From the NCBI GenBank assembly GCA_020850415.1, contig JADZER010000010.1:1-64000 (forward strand): a stretch of 64,000 bases of DNA, read 5' to 3'. How positions within the stretch are numbered: position 1 is the stretch's first letter; the number at the start of each line of letters is the position of its first letter. The notes beneath the pieces were generated by a model. The model was not told where the DNA came from. It saw nothing but the letters and a program-made list of their open reading frames with translations, and ran no database searches. This DNA comes from Phycisphaerales bacterium. GTDB taxonomy: Bacteria > Planctomycetota > Phycisphaerae > Phycisphaerales > UBA1924. A program made the translations under genes and the position numbers. This document shows, one piece after another, positions 25,883 to 34,747 of the stretch.

Positions 25883-27766
25883 CTACCAGTCCTCGGACCC
25901 CGCGACGGCCTCGGTGACATCGACGAGGTCGGCGTTGTCGGTGATGCCGTCGAGCGTGGTGTCCTCCGGCTCGGCAAGCCACGCGGTGATGTCGTCGGGC
26001 TGGAGCAGGCCGTTGAGGGTGATGTCCTGGATGCGCCGCACGCGGATCACGAGGACATACGGACGCACCCCAACATCGTTCTGGATCGAGGGGTCGAGGC
26101 CGGCGCAGTACAGGTAGTCGCCGCCCGTGGTGACGGGCTTCGGCTGGATGCGATAGAGGTGACCGGGATCGAACGAACCCTCCACCCGGACCTCTCGCGC
26201 CTGGCCGCCCGGGTGCATCGTGACGGTGAACGAGCCTGTCACATTCTCCCAGACGCAATTCAACTGGTACATGGGCGTGGTATACACCGCGATGGGCATG
26301 CCGGTGCCCTCACGCTCGACCGGCCCGTAGTGGTGCAGCGTGACCTCGGTCAGCGAGCCGACGGGGCTAAGCACCTTGTCGATGTGGTAGCCGTTGCAGT
26401 CGGCCCAACCGTCGAGCCCGGTGGTCATGTTCTCCTGGACCTTCGACGCCGAGGGTGTGCAGTCGGCGTAGTGCAGGTAGTAGGGCACTTCCCCGACCGC
26501 CCCTCCGCCGAGGGTCGAGGACTTGTTGTCGTAGTAGGGCTCGGGGGCCAGCGTGATGCTCCCAACCTTGACGAACGCCTCCGGCCGCCAGCCTACGGGC
26601 CAGTTGGGGTCATTGAGCGCCCGGATGATCACCCGCCCTTCCAGCCCGGCGTCACCGAGCGTCATAGCGCTCAGCGTGTTGAATATCCGGCCGATGGTGA
26701 ACACCCTCCCACCGGCCAGGGCCCCGGTGGCCAGGACTCGCCCGTCGGTGTTCTCGGTAATCGTGATGTCCGCGTCGATGTCTCCGTCGACAAACATCGT
26801 GATGTGCGGGTCTTGGTCATCGTACCGCTCGAGGTATCGGCCGCGGAGCGAGCCGGTGAAATCGCCGTCGCGGGTCTCCAGCCACCAGAGTGAGTTGAAG
26901 CTGGAGACGCCGTCGTCGCTGGTGATGTCGGCGTGGATGCTATCCGCGGTGATGCCGACCTCGAAGCCGCCCTGGTACGCGCCGATGCCCGTGGTCGCGA
27001 CAATCACGGGCTTGTTGTCCATCAGCGGATCGCCGATCTTCCCGCCCACCTCGATACGGGTGATGTGCCCGCCGGAGTGAATGTCGGGGTTGTTGTTCCC
27101 GGCGAGCAGATCGCCAGCCACGATGATGCTTCCGATGTCACCGTCCGCCGACACTGCTCCGGCCAGATCACCCGTGAGCGTTTCCACCCGCTGAATGTTG
27201 TCGCTGGTTGATGTTGCGTTGCCGCCCGGACCGATCGAGCCCGCATAGAGCCAGAAGGAGTTCTCGGGGCCAGCGGTATCCGCCTGGACTCCGGCACCGA
27301 TCTCACCATCCGCTCTGAACCGGAAGACCCTAGACACACTCACCAGACCAGTCAGATCGCCGCCGACATGCCCCTCAAGCCACACCTTCCCATCGAGACC
27401 GGTACCGCTCAACTGGAGCCCCGCCCAATCTCCTCCGGTGACCGCAATGGGAAGATCTTCACCTTTCCACGCTCCCGAACTCACCGTCACCTTGATCTCG
27501 TTCGTCCGTGAACCATACAGCGTGATCGGGCCGATGGAATGGTCGTTGGCCGGGGTATGATCCCAGATGTTGACATGGGTCGGGCAACCGCCCCATTCGC
27601 CGACATTGATAGCAATAGGGTCGTTCTCCCAGTAGTAGGTGTTGACTGGGTCGGGGTCTCCATCACACCACACCTGGACGACGATGTGCTTCTCATGCGG
27701 CTGCATGCCCGCGACTGAGCCCGTAGCCAAAGAAAATGCCACAAGACCGATCTTGACCAGCGACAT
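25883..27766 (-). CDS. secreted protein with dockerin-like C terminus
   Basis: The 627-residue protein has a signal peptide (residues 1-~20) and a long Gly/Asp/Thr-rich body of repeated short strands (such as GDIGSIIVAGDL and GGKIGDPLMDN), suggesting a right-handed beta-helix or autotransporter-like fold. The last ~45 residues form a dockerin-like pair of calcium-loop motifs (LNGLLQPDDITAWL and TTLDGITDNADLVDV) but end in EDW, without the Gly-Cys terminus of the cluster at 40-64 kb. The gene begins 3 nt after the stop of the SUMF1-like gene, with AAGGAGG 7 nt before the ATG. Base use is visibly less GC-rich than in its neighbours. Function unknown; probably surface-located. Confidence 0.72.
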   Translation of the reverse strand: MSLVKIGLVAFSLATGSVAGMQPHEKHIVVQVWCDGDPDPVNTYYWENDPIAINVGEWGGCPTHVNIWDHTPANDHSIGPITLYGSRTNEIKVTVSSGAWKGEDLPIAVTGGDWAGLQLSGTGLDGKVWLEGHVGGDLTGLVSVSRVFRFRADGEIGAGVQADTAGPENSFWLYAGSIGPGGNATSTSDNIQRVETLTGDLAGAVSADGDIGSIIVAGDLLAGNNNPDIHSGGHITRIEVGGKIGDPLMDNKPVIVATTGIGAYQGGFEVGITADSIHADITSDDGVSSFNSLWWLETRDGDFTGSLRGRYLERYDDQDPHITMFVDGDIDADITITENTDGRVLATGALAGGRVFTIGRIFNTLSAMTLGDAGLEGRVIIRALNDPNWPVGWRPEAFVKVGSITLAPEPYYDNKSSTLGGGAVGEVPYYLHYADCTPSASKVQENMTTGLDGWADCNGYHIDKVLSPVGSLTEVTLHHYGPVEREGTGMPIAVYTTPMYQLNCVWENVTGSFTVTMHPGGQAREVRVEGSFDPGHLYRIQPKPVTTGGDYLYCAGLDPSIQNDVGVRPYVLVIRVRRIQDITLNGLLQPDDITAWLAEPEDTTLDGITDNADLVDVTEAVAGSEDW

Positions 27767-27769
27767 TAC

Positions 27770-28822
27770 TTACCTCCTTCTGCGACCTCGGCCGCTCAAG
27801 ACGAAGTACCACACCACCGGTGCGGAAGTGATCGGGGATGGAATCAGTCCTGCAACCCGAAGACCGTCGTAGGAACCTCCGCTGTGTGGAGGGTTCCCCG
27901 CACCGGGCCAACTTGCCCGATCCGATCTCTCGGCGTTGTAGGAGTTCTCACCGGCATAGGAGCCGTCAAGCAAACGGTCTTGCGGGTGATCTGGGAATGG
28001 TACCTCTTCGGTCCATTCCATCGCGGCTCCCGCTGCATCCCGCAGCCCCCAGGGCGAGAGCACATCCTCGTACGCGCCGAGCGGGATGGTCCACTGCGCG
28101 TAGTTGTCCAGTTCGAACCCCGCGTTGGCCTGCCCCTCGCCCGGCACGCCGTAGACCGGCGGCTCGTCGGAGCTGATCGGGTAGTCCCACCAGCCGCCCT
28201 CGCCCCCGCCGTAGCGGTCGGGGTCGTAGTGGGCGGCCTTGATCCACTCGTCGAGCGTGGGGATCCAGTACCGCGCGTCGGCGTGGTGTGTGCGCTGGTC
28301 GTTGAAGGTGCCGTCGCCGTTGGTGGTGAAGGTCGCGGTGTCGTAGGCGCCGTCCTCGATCGCGGAGAGGGCCGACGACTTGCCGTTGTGCAGCCAGTTG
28401 CAGAACATCGCCGCCTCGCGCCAACTGATGCCGCCGACCGGCATCAGCTCCGGCGTGTCGACATCGGTGCGGAGGATGTAGCGCCGGCCGGGGCCTTGGT
28501 AGTCCCAGTCCGTCTTCGCGCCCCAGAAGTCGGGCCGCGCGAAGTAGGTGAAGTCGTCGGACTGGGTGGAGAAGGTGTTGACGAACTCGAGCCACTGCCC
28601 GGTGGTGACCTCGTAGCGCCCGATCCGGTACTCGTAGCCGACGCCGCCCCGCCCGGCCATGTTGCCCTGCCCGTCGCCGGGGTAGGGGTCGTTGCCCACA
28701 TCGCCGATGGTGACCCAGTCAAAGCCGTAGTCCTGCCCGAGCGCGACCGACGCCGCTCCGGCCAGGGCCAGTACCACACCCGCGAAGCTCACGACCGACC
28801 TGCCCATCGTCCTGTGCCCCAT
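27770..28822 (-). CDS. secreted SUMF1/formylglycine-generating-enzyme-like protein with CTERM-like tail
   Basis: The 350-residue protein has a signal peptide (~1-30) and an FGE-sulfatase (SUMF1) fold over residues ~35-320: YRIGRYEVTTGQWLEFVN, PVGGISWREAAMFCNWL, RYWIPTLDEWIKAAHYDPD and GLRDAAGAAMEWTEE. The paired active-site Cys of true formylglycine-generating enzymes is not evident, so it may be a non-catalytic or binding relative. The C terminus reads IPSP, then a hydrophobic stretch, then RGRRRR, as in PEP-CTERM-type sorting signals. The ATG at 28822 is chosen for its AGGAGG site; an upstream in-frame ATG at 28861 lacks one. Confidence 0.8.
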   Translation of the reverse strand: MGHRTMGRSVVSFAGVVLALAGAASVALGQDYGFDWVTIGDVGNDPYPGDGQGNMAGRGGVGYEYRIGRYEVTTGQWLEFVNTFSTQSDDFTYFARPDFWGAKTDWDYQGPGRRYILRTDVDTPELMPVGGISWREAAMFCNWLHNGKSSALSAIEDGAYDTATFTTNGDGTFNDQRTHHADARYWIPTLDEWIKAAHYDPDRYGGGEGGWWDYPISSDEPPVYGVPGEGQANAGFELDNYAQWTIPLGAYEDVLSPWGLRDAAGAAMEWTEEVPFPDHPQDRLLDGSYAGENSYNAERSDRASWPGAGNPPHSGGSYDGLRVAGLIPSPITSAPVVWYFVLSGRGRRRR

Positions 28823-29039
28823 GATGAACCTCCTTGACAAGATGGTCAACAATGTCTGCAATCAACCGCCCGATGTCCGTTTGTCGTCGATCCCGCGAGA
28901 TGTCCTCCAAAGGGCGCAGCACATCCCCGGATCGGGGGAGCGTCCGACACGCCGACGGCGGGCGTTCGGCGCTCGAACTATGCAATGAAAATGCCCACGC
29001 TGGCGCGTTGGGCCACCTTAGTCTTGCTTGCGGCGTGTG

Positions 29040-29489
29040 TTACGGCCGGGTTTGATCGTCGTCGTCGTCGGCGCCGAACTCGGCCGGCTCGATGATCGCG
29101 CTCATCGAGCCTTTGCAGGAGGCGATGAGGGGGTCCTTGCCGAAGGCGAGGATCTGGTCGCGCTTGAGTTCGGCGTGTTCCTTGTGGGTGGTGAGGCAGA
29201 CCGCGCGCCCGTCGGTGTCCACGGCCTTGGCGAGCTTGAAGGCCTTCTCCATGGGGCAGGCGAAGAGTTCCTGCACCATCGCGATGACATACTCGTAAGA
29301 GTGCTCGTCGTCGTCGAGGAGGACGACATTCCAGGGGACGGGCTGGTCGGTGCGGGGGTCGGCCTTGGGGTCGCGCTGGGGGTCGCGCTTGGGGCGTGCG
29401 CGGCGCGGCCAGGCTTTGGGCGCGGGCGGGGCCTTTGGCGCGGCGGGTGGCGCGGCGGGGGCGGCGGGCTTGTCGGGCTGGCCGGGCAT
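29040..29489 (-). CDS. clpS: ATP-dependent Clp protease adaptor ClpS
   Basis: The 149-residue protein presents N-degron substrates to ClpAP or ClpCP. The core (~50-140) includes PWNVVLLDDDEHSYEYVIAM and the substrate-pocket segment CLTTHKEHAELKRDQI. The N-terminal ~48 residues are a Pro/Ala/Lys-rich disordered extension, longer than in E. coli ClpS (106 residues). The start at 29489 lies 50 nt after the stop of the HEAT-repeat gene, so the two are probably cotranscribed. Confidence 0.93.
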   Translation of the reverse strand: MPGQPDKPAAPAAPPAAPKAPPAPKAWPRRARPKRDPQRDPKADPRTDQPVPWNVVLLDDDEHSYEYVIAMVQELFACPMEKAFKLAKAVDTDGRAVCLTTHKEHAELKRDQILAFGKDPLIASCKGSMSAIIEPAEFGADDDDDQTRP

Positions 29490-29539
29490 GGGTTGATTGT
29501 ATGGGCCGGGCGCACCGGCCCGGCGGCGCGCGGGCCGGC

Positions 29540-31570
29540 TCAGCCGCCGCCGGGCGGGTCTTCGGGCTCGGGCGCCGCGGCGAGGCGTCGGAGGAGCCCG
29601 TCGAGCCTGGCGCGGTCGTCGGGGTCGAGCGCGTCGAACCGGGCGTCGAGCCGGTCGGCGATGATCGCGGCGTGTGGCTCGTCGATGGCGTGCTCGATGG
29701 CGTCGAGGTAGGCGGAGGCGTCGCACTCGACGGCCGCGGCCTGGTCGGGGCGGTTGAGCCAGAGCAGGCAGGTGGCGCGGAGGTTGTTGAGCGCCCGCGC
29801 GTCGATGGGCCACGGGGGTGGAGTCTCTTGCGGCTGGGCGAAGTCGGCGGGGTCGGGGACGAGGGTGACGGCGTTGAGCGCGTCGGTGGGGCTGTCGAGG
29901 GCGACGGCGGTGCGGGCGAGGAGCAGGAGTCCCTCGGCGAGCTGGGCGGCTTGTGCGCGGGCGTCTGGGGCGTCGGGGTCGATCGCGCGGTCGGGGGCGG
30001 TGAGCGGGCGGAGCAGGTGGACGGCCTCGGCCGGGTCGCTGGCGAGGCGGGCGAGGCGGACGATCTCGGGCGTGGGGAGGAGGGTGGCGTAGTCGGCGAG
30101 TGTGCGGGCGCGGACCTGGGGGGTGGGTGCGGGGAGGCGAGAGAGGGCCGCGTAGCCCCGGGCGTCGTGCAGGTGGGCGCGCAGGGCGCGGGCGGTGGGC
30201 TCGAAGAGCGTGGCGTCGGCGTTCGCGGCGGCGAGGAGGGTGTCGGTCTGGTCGGGTCGGAGGGCGAGGGCGTCGGCGGCCATGGTGCGGATGGCGGGGT
30301 CCGGTGCGGTGAGGAGGGAGCGGAGGCGGGTGAGGTCCTGGTCGCCTCCGAGGGTGGCGAGGATGCGTGCGGCGGGTGCGGAGAGTGAGGCGGTCTCGAT
30401 CGCGCGCATGCTCTGCAGCACGGCGAGCCGGTCGGCCGGCTCGGGGAGCAGGTCGGCGCGGAGGAGCGCCCAGGCGCCGGCGGAGGCGCGGAGGCGCAGG
30501 GTCGGCGAGGCGTCGAGCCAGCGCAGCACCGGCTTGACGAGCGCCGGGCTGGGCCAGCGGGAGGCGGCGCGGAGGAGGGCCTCGGCGGCGCGGGGGTCGG
30601 TCTCGCGCTCCAGGGCCGCGAGGACCGCGGGCTCGGCCTCGGGGGGCGCGAGCCGGTCGAGGAGGGTCGCGGCGGCGGCTCGGACGGTCGGGTCGGGCGA
30701 GTCGAGCAGGGCGATAGCGGCGTGGGAGACGGGAGCGCCGATGGGGCGGCTGTCGCCGATCTCCCGGTTGACCAGGTCGAAGCCGAGGTCCCGCAGGCTG
30801 GCGGTGGGGCTGGTCAGGAGCTGGGCGAGGATGTCGGACCGCTGATCGGGGGGCGTGAGCAGGTGGATCTGGCGCCAGGCCTCGGCGAGTCGGCGGTCGG
30901 TGTCCCGGGCGGCGGCGGCCAAGGCCTGGGTCTTGCGCACATGGTCGAGCAGGAGCTGCTGCTCCCACTGGCGGTCGGAGAGGGCGAGGGACTGATTGAG
31001 CCAGTCGCGCCAGCCGGTCTGGGGGATGTCGTCCCGGGCGGAGAGGTGGGAGAGCGCCCGTGCCGCCCCGTCGCGGTGGGTGGTGGGGCGGGTGTCGTTG
31101 ACGATCTCGACAAGGGCGGCAGCGGCCTCACGGGTCCGGAATGAGCCGAGTGCGGCGATGGCATCGGAGGCGAGCGGGGAGTCGCGATTGGCCAGTTGGA
31201 TGCAAGGGGCCATCCAGCGGGCCGGGGGGATGGGGTCGGCGGCGATGTCGGCGAGGATGGCTCGGGCGGCCTCGGGGGGGGTGTCGGGGGCGAGCAGCAG
31301 CGCGACCGCGGGGCCCAGATCGGGCGATTCTGGGGTGAGCCGGACCAGTTCGGAGGCGGCGAGGGCCCGGCTCTCGGGGGTGGCGTCGGCGGCGAGCAGG
31401 CGGGCGAGCGGGCCGGGATCGGGCAGCGTGAGCGCGGGGGGGCGCCTGGGGGCGCCGGGCTGTGCGCGCGCGGCGGGGGTTGCCGGCAGGGCGAGCACGA
31501 TGGCGGCCAGGGTGCAGAGACCGCGTGCCCAAGGCGGCGTGGTGCGGTGCTCGGTCGGGCGGGTGGGCAT
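29540..31570 (-). CDS. exported HEAT-repeat protein
   Basis: The 676-residue protein has an N-terminal signal peptide (hydrophobic ~16-35, ending AARAQP). It is then almost entirely built of ~35-residue alpha-helical repeats of HEAT/PBS-lyase type, for example DPTVRAAAATLLDRLAPPEA and DPAIRTMAADALALRP. Residues ~570-676 change to TPR-like helices. It probably acts as a periplasmic protein-binding scaffold; the partner is unknown. The start at 31570 (MPTRPTEHRTT) is chosen because the open frame upstream runs antisense to the TPR gene. It is divergent from that gene across a short region containing a 20-bp palindrome. Confidence 0.82.
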   Translation of the reverse strand: MPTRPTEHRTTPPWARGLCTLAAIVLALPATPAARAQPGAPRRPPALTLPDPGPLARLLAADATPESRALAASELVRLTPESPDLGPAVALLLAPDTPPEAARAILADIAADPIPPARWMAPCIQLANRDSPLASDAIAALGSFRTREAAAALVEIVNDTRPTTHRDGAARALSHLSARDDIPQTGWRDWLNQSLALSDRQWEQQLLLDHVRKTQALAAAARDTDRRLAEAWRQIHLLTPPDQRSDILAQLLTSPTASLRDLGFDLVNREIGDSRPIGAPVSHAAIALLDSPDPTVRAAAATLLDRLAPPEAEPAVLAALERETDPRAAEALLRAASRWPSPALVKPVLRWLDASPTLRLRASAGAWALLRADLLPEPADRLAVLQSMRAIETASLSAPAARILATLGGDQDLTRLRSLLTAPDPAIRTMAADALALRPDQTDTLLAAANADATLFEPTARALRAHLHDARGYAALSRLPAPTPQVRARTLADYATLLPTPEIVRLARLASDPAEAVHLLRPLTAPDRAIDPDAPDARAQAAQLAEGLLLLARTAVALDSPTDALNAVTLVPDPADFAQPQETPPPWPIDARALNNLRATCLLWLNRPDQAAAVECDASAYLDAIEHAIDEPHAAIIADRLDARFDALDPDDRARLDGLLRRLAAAPEPEDPPGGG

Positions 31571-31631
31571 GGGGTTGGCTGGGTGCGCGCTGTGGGGTGT
31601 TTGGGGAATCCTAGCCGGTGAGGCCGGGGAT

Positions 31632-31651
31632 AGAACCGATATATCGGTTCT
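31632..31651. promoter_or_regulatory. 20-bp perfect palindrome in a divergent promoter region
   Basis: GAACCGATATATCGGTTC with one further matching base on each side forms a perfect dyad between the divergent HEAT-repeat and TPR genes, 60 nt from each start codon. The AT-rich centre and GC-rich arms suit an operator for a dimeric regulator, or part of a promoter. No regulator is adjacent. Confidence 0.45.
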
Positions 31652-31711
31652 CCTAGCATGAACGGTCCGGACTTCCGGCCAATGCGGCGTCCGCCGTGAT
31701 CGTGAGCAGAA

Positions 31712-33112
31712 ATGAACGAGTGGTTCGATGCTGAAGATCATGTGGAGCGGGCCCACGAGCTGTACGAGGCCGGGCGGTGGGACGAGGCGGAGAAGGAACT
31801 CCGTCAGGCGATCGAGCGCAACCCGTATCAGGCGGAGTGGCATTTCAACCTCGGGTTGACGCTCGAGGCGGGCGGTCGGTTCCGCGACGCGTCGGAGGCG
31901 TACAAGAAGGCGTTCGAGCTCGGCCCCGGGGACGCGCAGACGGCGGTGCTGGTGGGGCTGAACTGCCTGCGGGCCGGCGACCCCGAGGGGGCGCTGCCGT
32001 GGCTGGACAGGGCGACGGGGATCGAGAGCACCCGGGTGGATGCGCTCGTGTACCGCATTGATGCGCTGACGCAGCTGGGCCGTCACGATCAGGCCGAGAC
32101 GACCTACTACTTGGCGCAGGAGCTGGAGCCGGAGAACGCGGAGGTGTACGCGTCGATGGCCGAGTCGCTGCTGGCGCGGGGTCTGCACGACAAGGCGGTG
32201 TGGTGCCTGCGTGAGGCGGCGCGGCTGGACCCCGAGCTGCCGCGGGTGGAGGCGAAGCTCGCGGAGGCGTACGCCCGGACTGGGCGTCAGGAGCGGGCGC
32301 GGCAGCTGTACCTTCGGGAGCTGCGTCGGGATCCGGGGAGCATCGACACGCTGCTGGACCTGGGCGAGCTGCTGATGGAGATGCGTCGGGACGGGGAGGC
32401 GTCGGAGAAGTTCCGGCGCGTGCTGGAGCTGGAGCCGGACAACGCCGACGCGCACTTCAACCTGGGTCGCTTGGCGTCGCAGCTGGGCGACCGGGCCGGG
32501 GCGCTGCGTCAGTTCGACCTTGTGGTGCGTCTGGAGCCCGGGTACCCGAGCGCGCGCTGCCGTCTGGCGGCCGAGCTGCTGGGCCAGCACCACGGGGCGG
32601 CGCACGACCGGGCGAGGGTGCTGCTGCTGGCGGAGCTGCGCGACCAGAGCGACCGTCCTGACCGGATCGCGGTCGAGGAGATCGACGAGCTCGGGCAGCT
32701 GCTGCTGGACGCGGGGATGCCGACGGAGGCGGCGCGGGTTTTCAAGCGGCTGATCGCGCGCCGGCCCAACCACGCGGCGGCGCACCACTCGCTGAGCGTG
32801 TGCCACTTCCTGCGTGGCGAGCGTGCGGCGGGGATGGAGTCGGCCCGGGCCGCGCTGCGGCTGGAGCCCCGGTACATCGCGCCGATGCACAACCTGGCGA
32901 TGGCGTACCTCGAGCAGGGCCAGTGGACCCGCGCGCGGTACTGGGCGACCCAGGCCCGGCGTCTGGACCCCGACGACCCGTCGCTGCGCCGGCTTCGTCT
33001 GAAGCTGCAGGTGCAGGCGGTGTTCGAGGTGGTGCGCTGGTTCGGGCGGATCGTCAGGCCGGGCGGGCGTCGCTCGGCGGACGGGCCCCGCGCCGATGCG
33101 CCCGAGGCGTAG
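31712..33112 (+). CDS. TPR-repeat protein
   Basis: The 466-residue protein consists of about ten tetratricopeptide repeats (residues ~5-430), for example AHELYEAGRWDEAEKELRQA, AEWHFNLGLTLEAGGRF and ADAHFNLGRLASQLGDRAGA. It has no signal peptide and no catalytic domain. The last ~40 residues are basic. It probably serves as a cytoplasmic scaffold, but its partner is unknown. It ends 8 nt from the stop of a convergent small membrane protein gene. Confidence 0.9.
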   Translation: MNEWFDAEDHVERAHELYEAGRWDEAEKELRQAIERNPYQAEWHFNLGLTLEAGGRFRDASEAYKKAFELGPGDAQTAVLVGLNCLRAGDPEGALPWLDRATGIESTRVDALVYRIDALTQLGRHDQAETTYYLAQELEPENAEVYASMAESLLARGLHDKAVWCLREAARLDPELPRVEAKLAEAYARTGRQERARQLYLRELRRDPGSIDTLLDLGELLMEMRRDGEASEKFRRVLELEPDNADAHFNLGRLASQLGDRAGALRQFDLVVRLEPGYPSARCRLAAELLGQHHGAAHDRARVLLLAELRDQSDRPDRIAVEEIDELGQLLLDAGMPTEAARVFKRLIARRPNHAAAHHSLSVCHFLRGERAAGMESARAALRLEPRYIAPMHNLAMAYLEQGQWTRARYWATQARRLDPDDPSLRRLRLKLQVQAVFEVVRWFGRIVRPGGRRSADGPRADAPEA

Positions 33113-33120
33113 CCGGCGGG

Positions 33121-33423
33121 TCAGTGCCGCTTGGCGGGGCGCGGCTGGCGGTTCAACCGCTTGGCCGACCTGCCGCCGCCCCCGATGACGCCCAGGTCCA
33201 CAAGCACCGCGAGGATCACCAGGGCGAGGTAGATCCCCTGGGCCGAGCCGTGGTGGTTGACGGCGAAGGCGTAGGCGAGGGTGGTGTAGGGCAGGACGAA
33301 GAAGCCCAGGAGCGGCCAGACGGTGGTGTCGTAGGCGCGGCCCAGGTAGTCGCTGAAGACGACCAGCAGGACCATCGCGAGGCGGGGGAAGAAGAACGCG
33401 ATCGAGGCGACCAGGCAGGGCAT
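33121..33423 (-). CDS. small integral membrane protein
   Basis: This 100-residue protein has three hydrophobic segments (~5-25, ~35-60, ~65-85) and a basic C-terminal tail (RLNRQPRPAKRH). The opening ASIAFFFPRLAMVLLVVFS and central PLLGFFVLPYTTLAYAF resemble a widespread uncharacterised small membrane protein family, but I cannot name it. I chose the ATG at 33423; the open frame continues upstream without coding character. It lies between two convergent neighbours. Confidence 0.7.
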   Translation of the reverse strand: MPCLVASIAFFFPRLAMVLLVVFSDYLGRAYDTTVWPLLGFFVLPYTTLAYAFAVNHHGSAQGIYLALVILAVLVDLGVIGGGGRSAKRLNRQPRPAKRH

Positions 33424-33484
33424 GGGAGATTGTTGGTGGTCGGGGCGTCGCGGTTGCGGGGGGTCGGGGGCTATGGTCCGGGCG

Positions 33485-34258
33485 ATGCACGAGAGCGCCA
33501 AACCGATTGAGAATCCGGTGTCCGCGACGGCGACGGACCACGCCCGGTACTGGTGGCACCGCGGCCCCGGGCGGGGGTACGAGCCGGACATCTACCGCGT
33601 GCTGACGGCGGGGCAGCGGGAGGTGCTGATCGGGTGGTACGCCGAGACGCTGGAGCGGCGGCTGGTGGGGGAGATGGCTGCGCCGATGGCCTCGGCGGTG
33701 CTGGGGTTCGTGAACGGATCTGGGGTGCGTCGGATCGTCCAGCTCGGGCACTTCGCGGGGTATTCGTGCCTGCTGCTGGGGTGGGCGCTGGAGCGGATGG
33801 GGGCGGGGCGGGGACTGTTCTCGGTGGATCTGCTGGCGCAGCACACCGAGTACACGCGGGGCTGGCTCGACCGTGCCGGGCTGGGGGGGTTCGTGGGGCT
33901 GCACACCGCCGACTCGGCTGACCCCGCGTGCGTTCCGGCGGCGCGGGAGTATCTGGGGGGCGATCCGGGGTGCGTGATCGTCGATTCCAGCCACCAGTAC
34001 GCGCACACGCTCGCGGAGCTCGATCTGTGGTACGGGGCGCTGGCGCCGGGGGGTCTGATGTTCCTGCACGACGCGAGCCCGATGGCGGCGTCGTACGACC
34101 GGACGGGGGAGGGCGGGGTGCGTCGGGCGTTGGACGAGTGGCTGGCGCGTCCCGGGGCGCCGGGGGCGTTGACGCTGCTGGGCCCGGCGGCGCACGGCGG
34201 GGAGGGTCCGTACGCGGACCCGAGCGGGTTGTGCGTTGTTCAGAAGCCCTGCGGGTAG
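33485..34258 (+). CDS. class I SAM-dependent methyltransferase
   Basis: The 257-residue protein has a Rossmann-like methyltransferase core: the nucleotide-loop IVQLGHFAGYSCLLLGWALE (~79-98), an acidic residue in LFSVDLLAQHTEYT, and GCVIVDSSHQYAHTLAELDL with GGLMFLHDAS (~160-200). This order matches the Methyltransf_24 class often found in secondary or polysaccharide metabolism. The substrate is unknown. The start at 33485 (MHESAKPIE) is preferred over two upstream Met codons. It converges on rpiB. Confidence 0.82.
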   Translation: MHESAKPIENPVSATATDHARYWWHRGPGRGYEPDIYRVLTAGQREVLIGWYAETLERRLVGEMAAPMASAVLGFVNGSGVRRIVQLGHFAGYSCLLLGWALERMGAGRGLFSVDLLAQHTEYTRGWLDRAGLGGFVGLHTADSADPACVPAAREYLGGDPGCVIVDSSHQYAHTLAELDLWYGALAPGGLMFLHDASPMAASYDRTGEGGVRRALDEWLARPGAPGALTLLGPAAHGGEGPYADPSGLCVVQKPCG

Positions 34259-34279
34259 CAGGCGGCGCGCGGGGGGCGG

Positions 34280-34747
34280 TTAGTCGACGGGGCAGGGGCC
34301 GGGGTTCTCGCCGCGCTCGATGGCGGCGATTTTCTCGACGCGTCGGGCGTGTCGCCCGCCCTCGAACTCGCCCTTGAGGAACAGGGCGACGACTTTCTCG
34401 ATGAGGCGTTGGCCGAGGAGGTCGCCGGAGAGGCAGATGATGTTGGCGTCGTTGTGGCTTCGGCTGAGCTGGGCGGTGAGTTCGTCGTGGACGACGGCGG
34501 CGCGGGCGCCGTGGACTTTGTTGGCGGCGATGCTCATGCCGATGCCGGTGCCGCAGATGAGGACGCCGCGGTCGGCGCGTCCCTGGGCGACGGCGGAGGC
34601 GACGCGGTACGCGGGCTCGGGGTAGTCGCAGCTTTCTCCGGAGGCCGGGGCGATGACTTGTGTGGCGTGGCCGTCGCGCTGCAGTTGGTCGGCGAGCTGG
34701 CGTACGGCCTCGACGCCGCGGTGGTCCGAACCCAGGGCGATCTTCAT
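34280..34747 (-). CDS. rpiB: ribose-5-phosphate isomerase B
   Basis: The 155-residue enzyme interconverts ribose 5-phosphate and ribulose 5-phosphate. The N terminus KIALGSDHRGVEA, the catalytic Cys65 in ICGTGIGMSIAANK and the SRSHNDANIICL segment are all present, as is the C-terminal HARRVEKI. The ATG overlaps the stop of the Sua5/phosphatase fusion by 4 nt (ATGA), so it is translationally coupled. In Bacillus subtilis the homologous ywlC (sua5), ywlE and ywlF (rpiB) also lie together. Confidence 0.96.
   Translation of the reverse strand: MKIALGSDHRGVEAVRQLADQLQRDGHATQVIAPASGESCDYPEPAYRVASAVAQGRADRGVLICGTGIGMSIAANKVHGARAAVVHDELTAQLSRSHNDANIICLSGDLLGQRLIEKVVALFLKGEFEGGRHARRVEKIAAIERGENPGPCPVD

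Noticed and set aside
29490..30968. Extension of clpS to a 642-residue frame
   Set aside because: The extra region is a shifted frame of the HEAT-repeat gene, Arg/Pro rich. ClpS begins cleanly at 29489.
31571..34195. N-terminal extension of the HEAT-repeat gene to a 1551-residue frame
   Set aside because: The extension is antisense to the TPR and methyltransferase genes. A good signal peptide starts at 31570.
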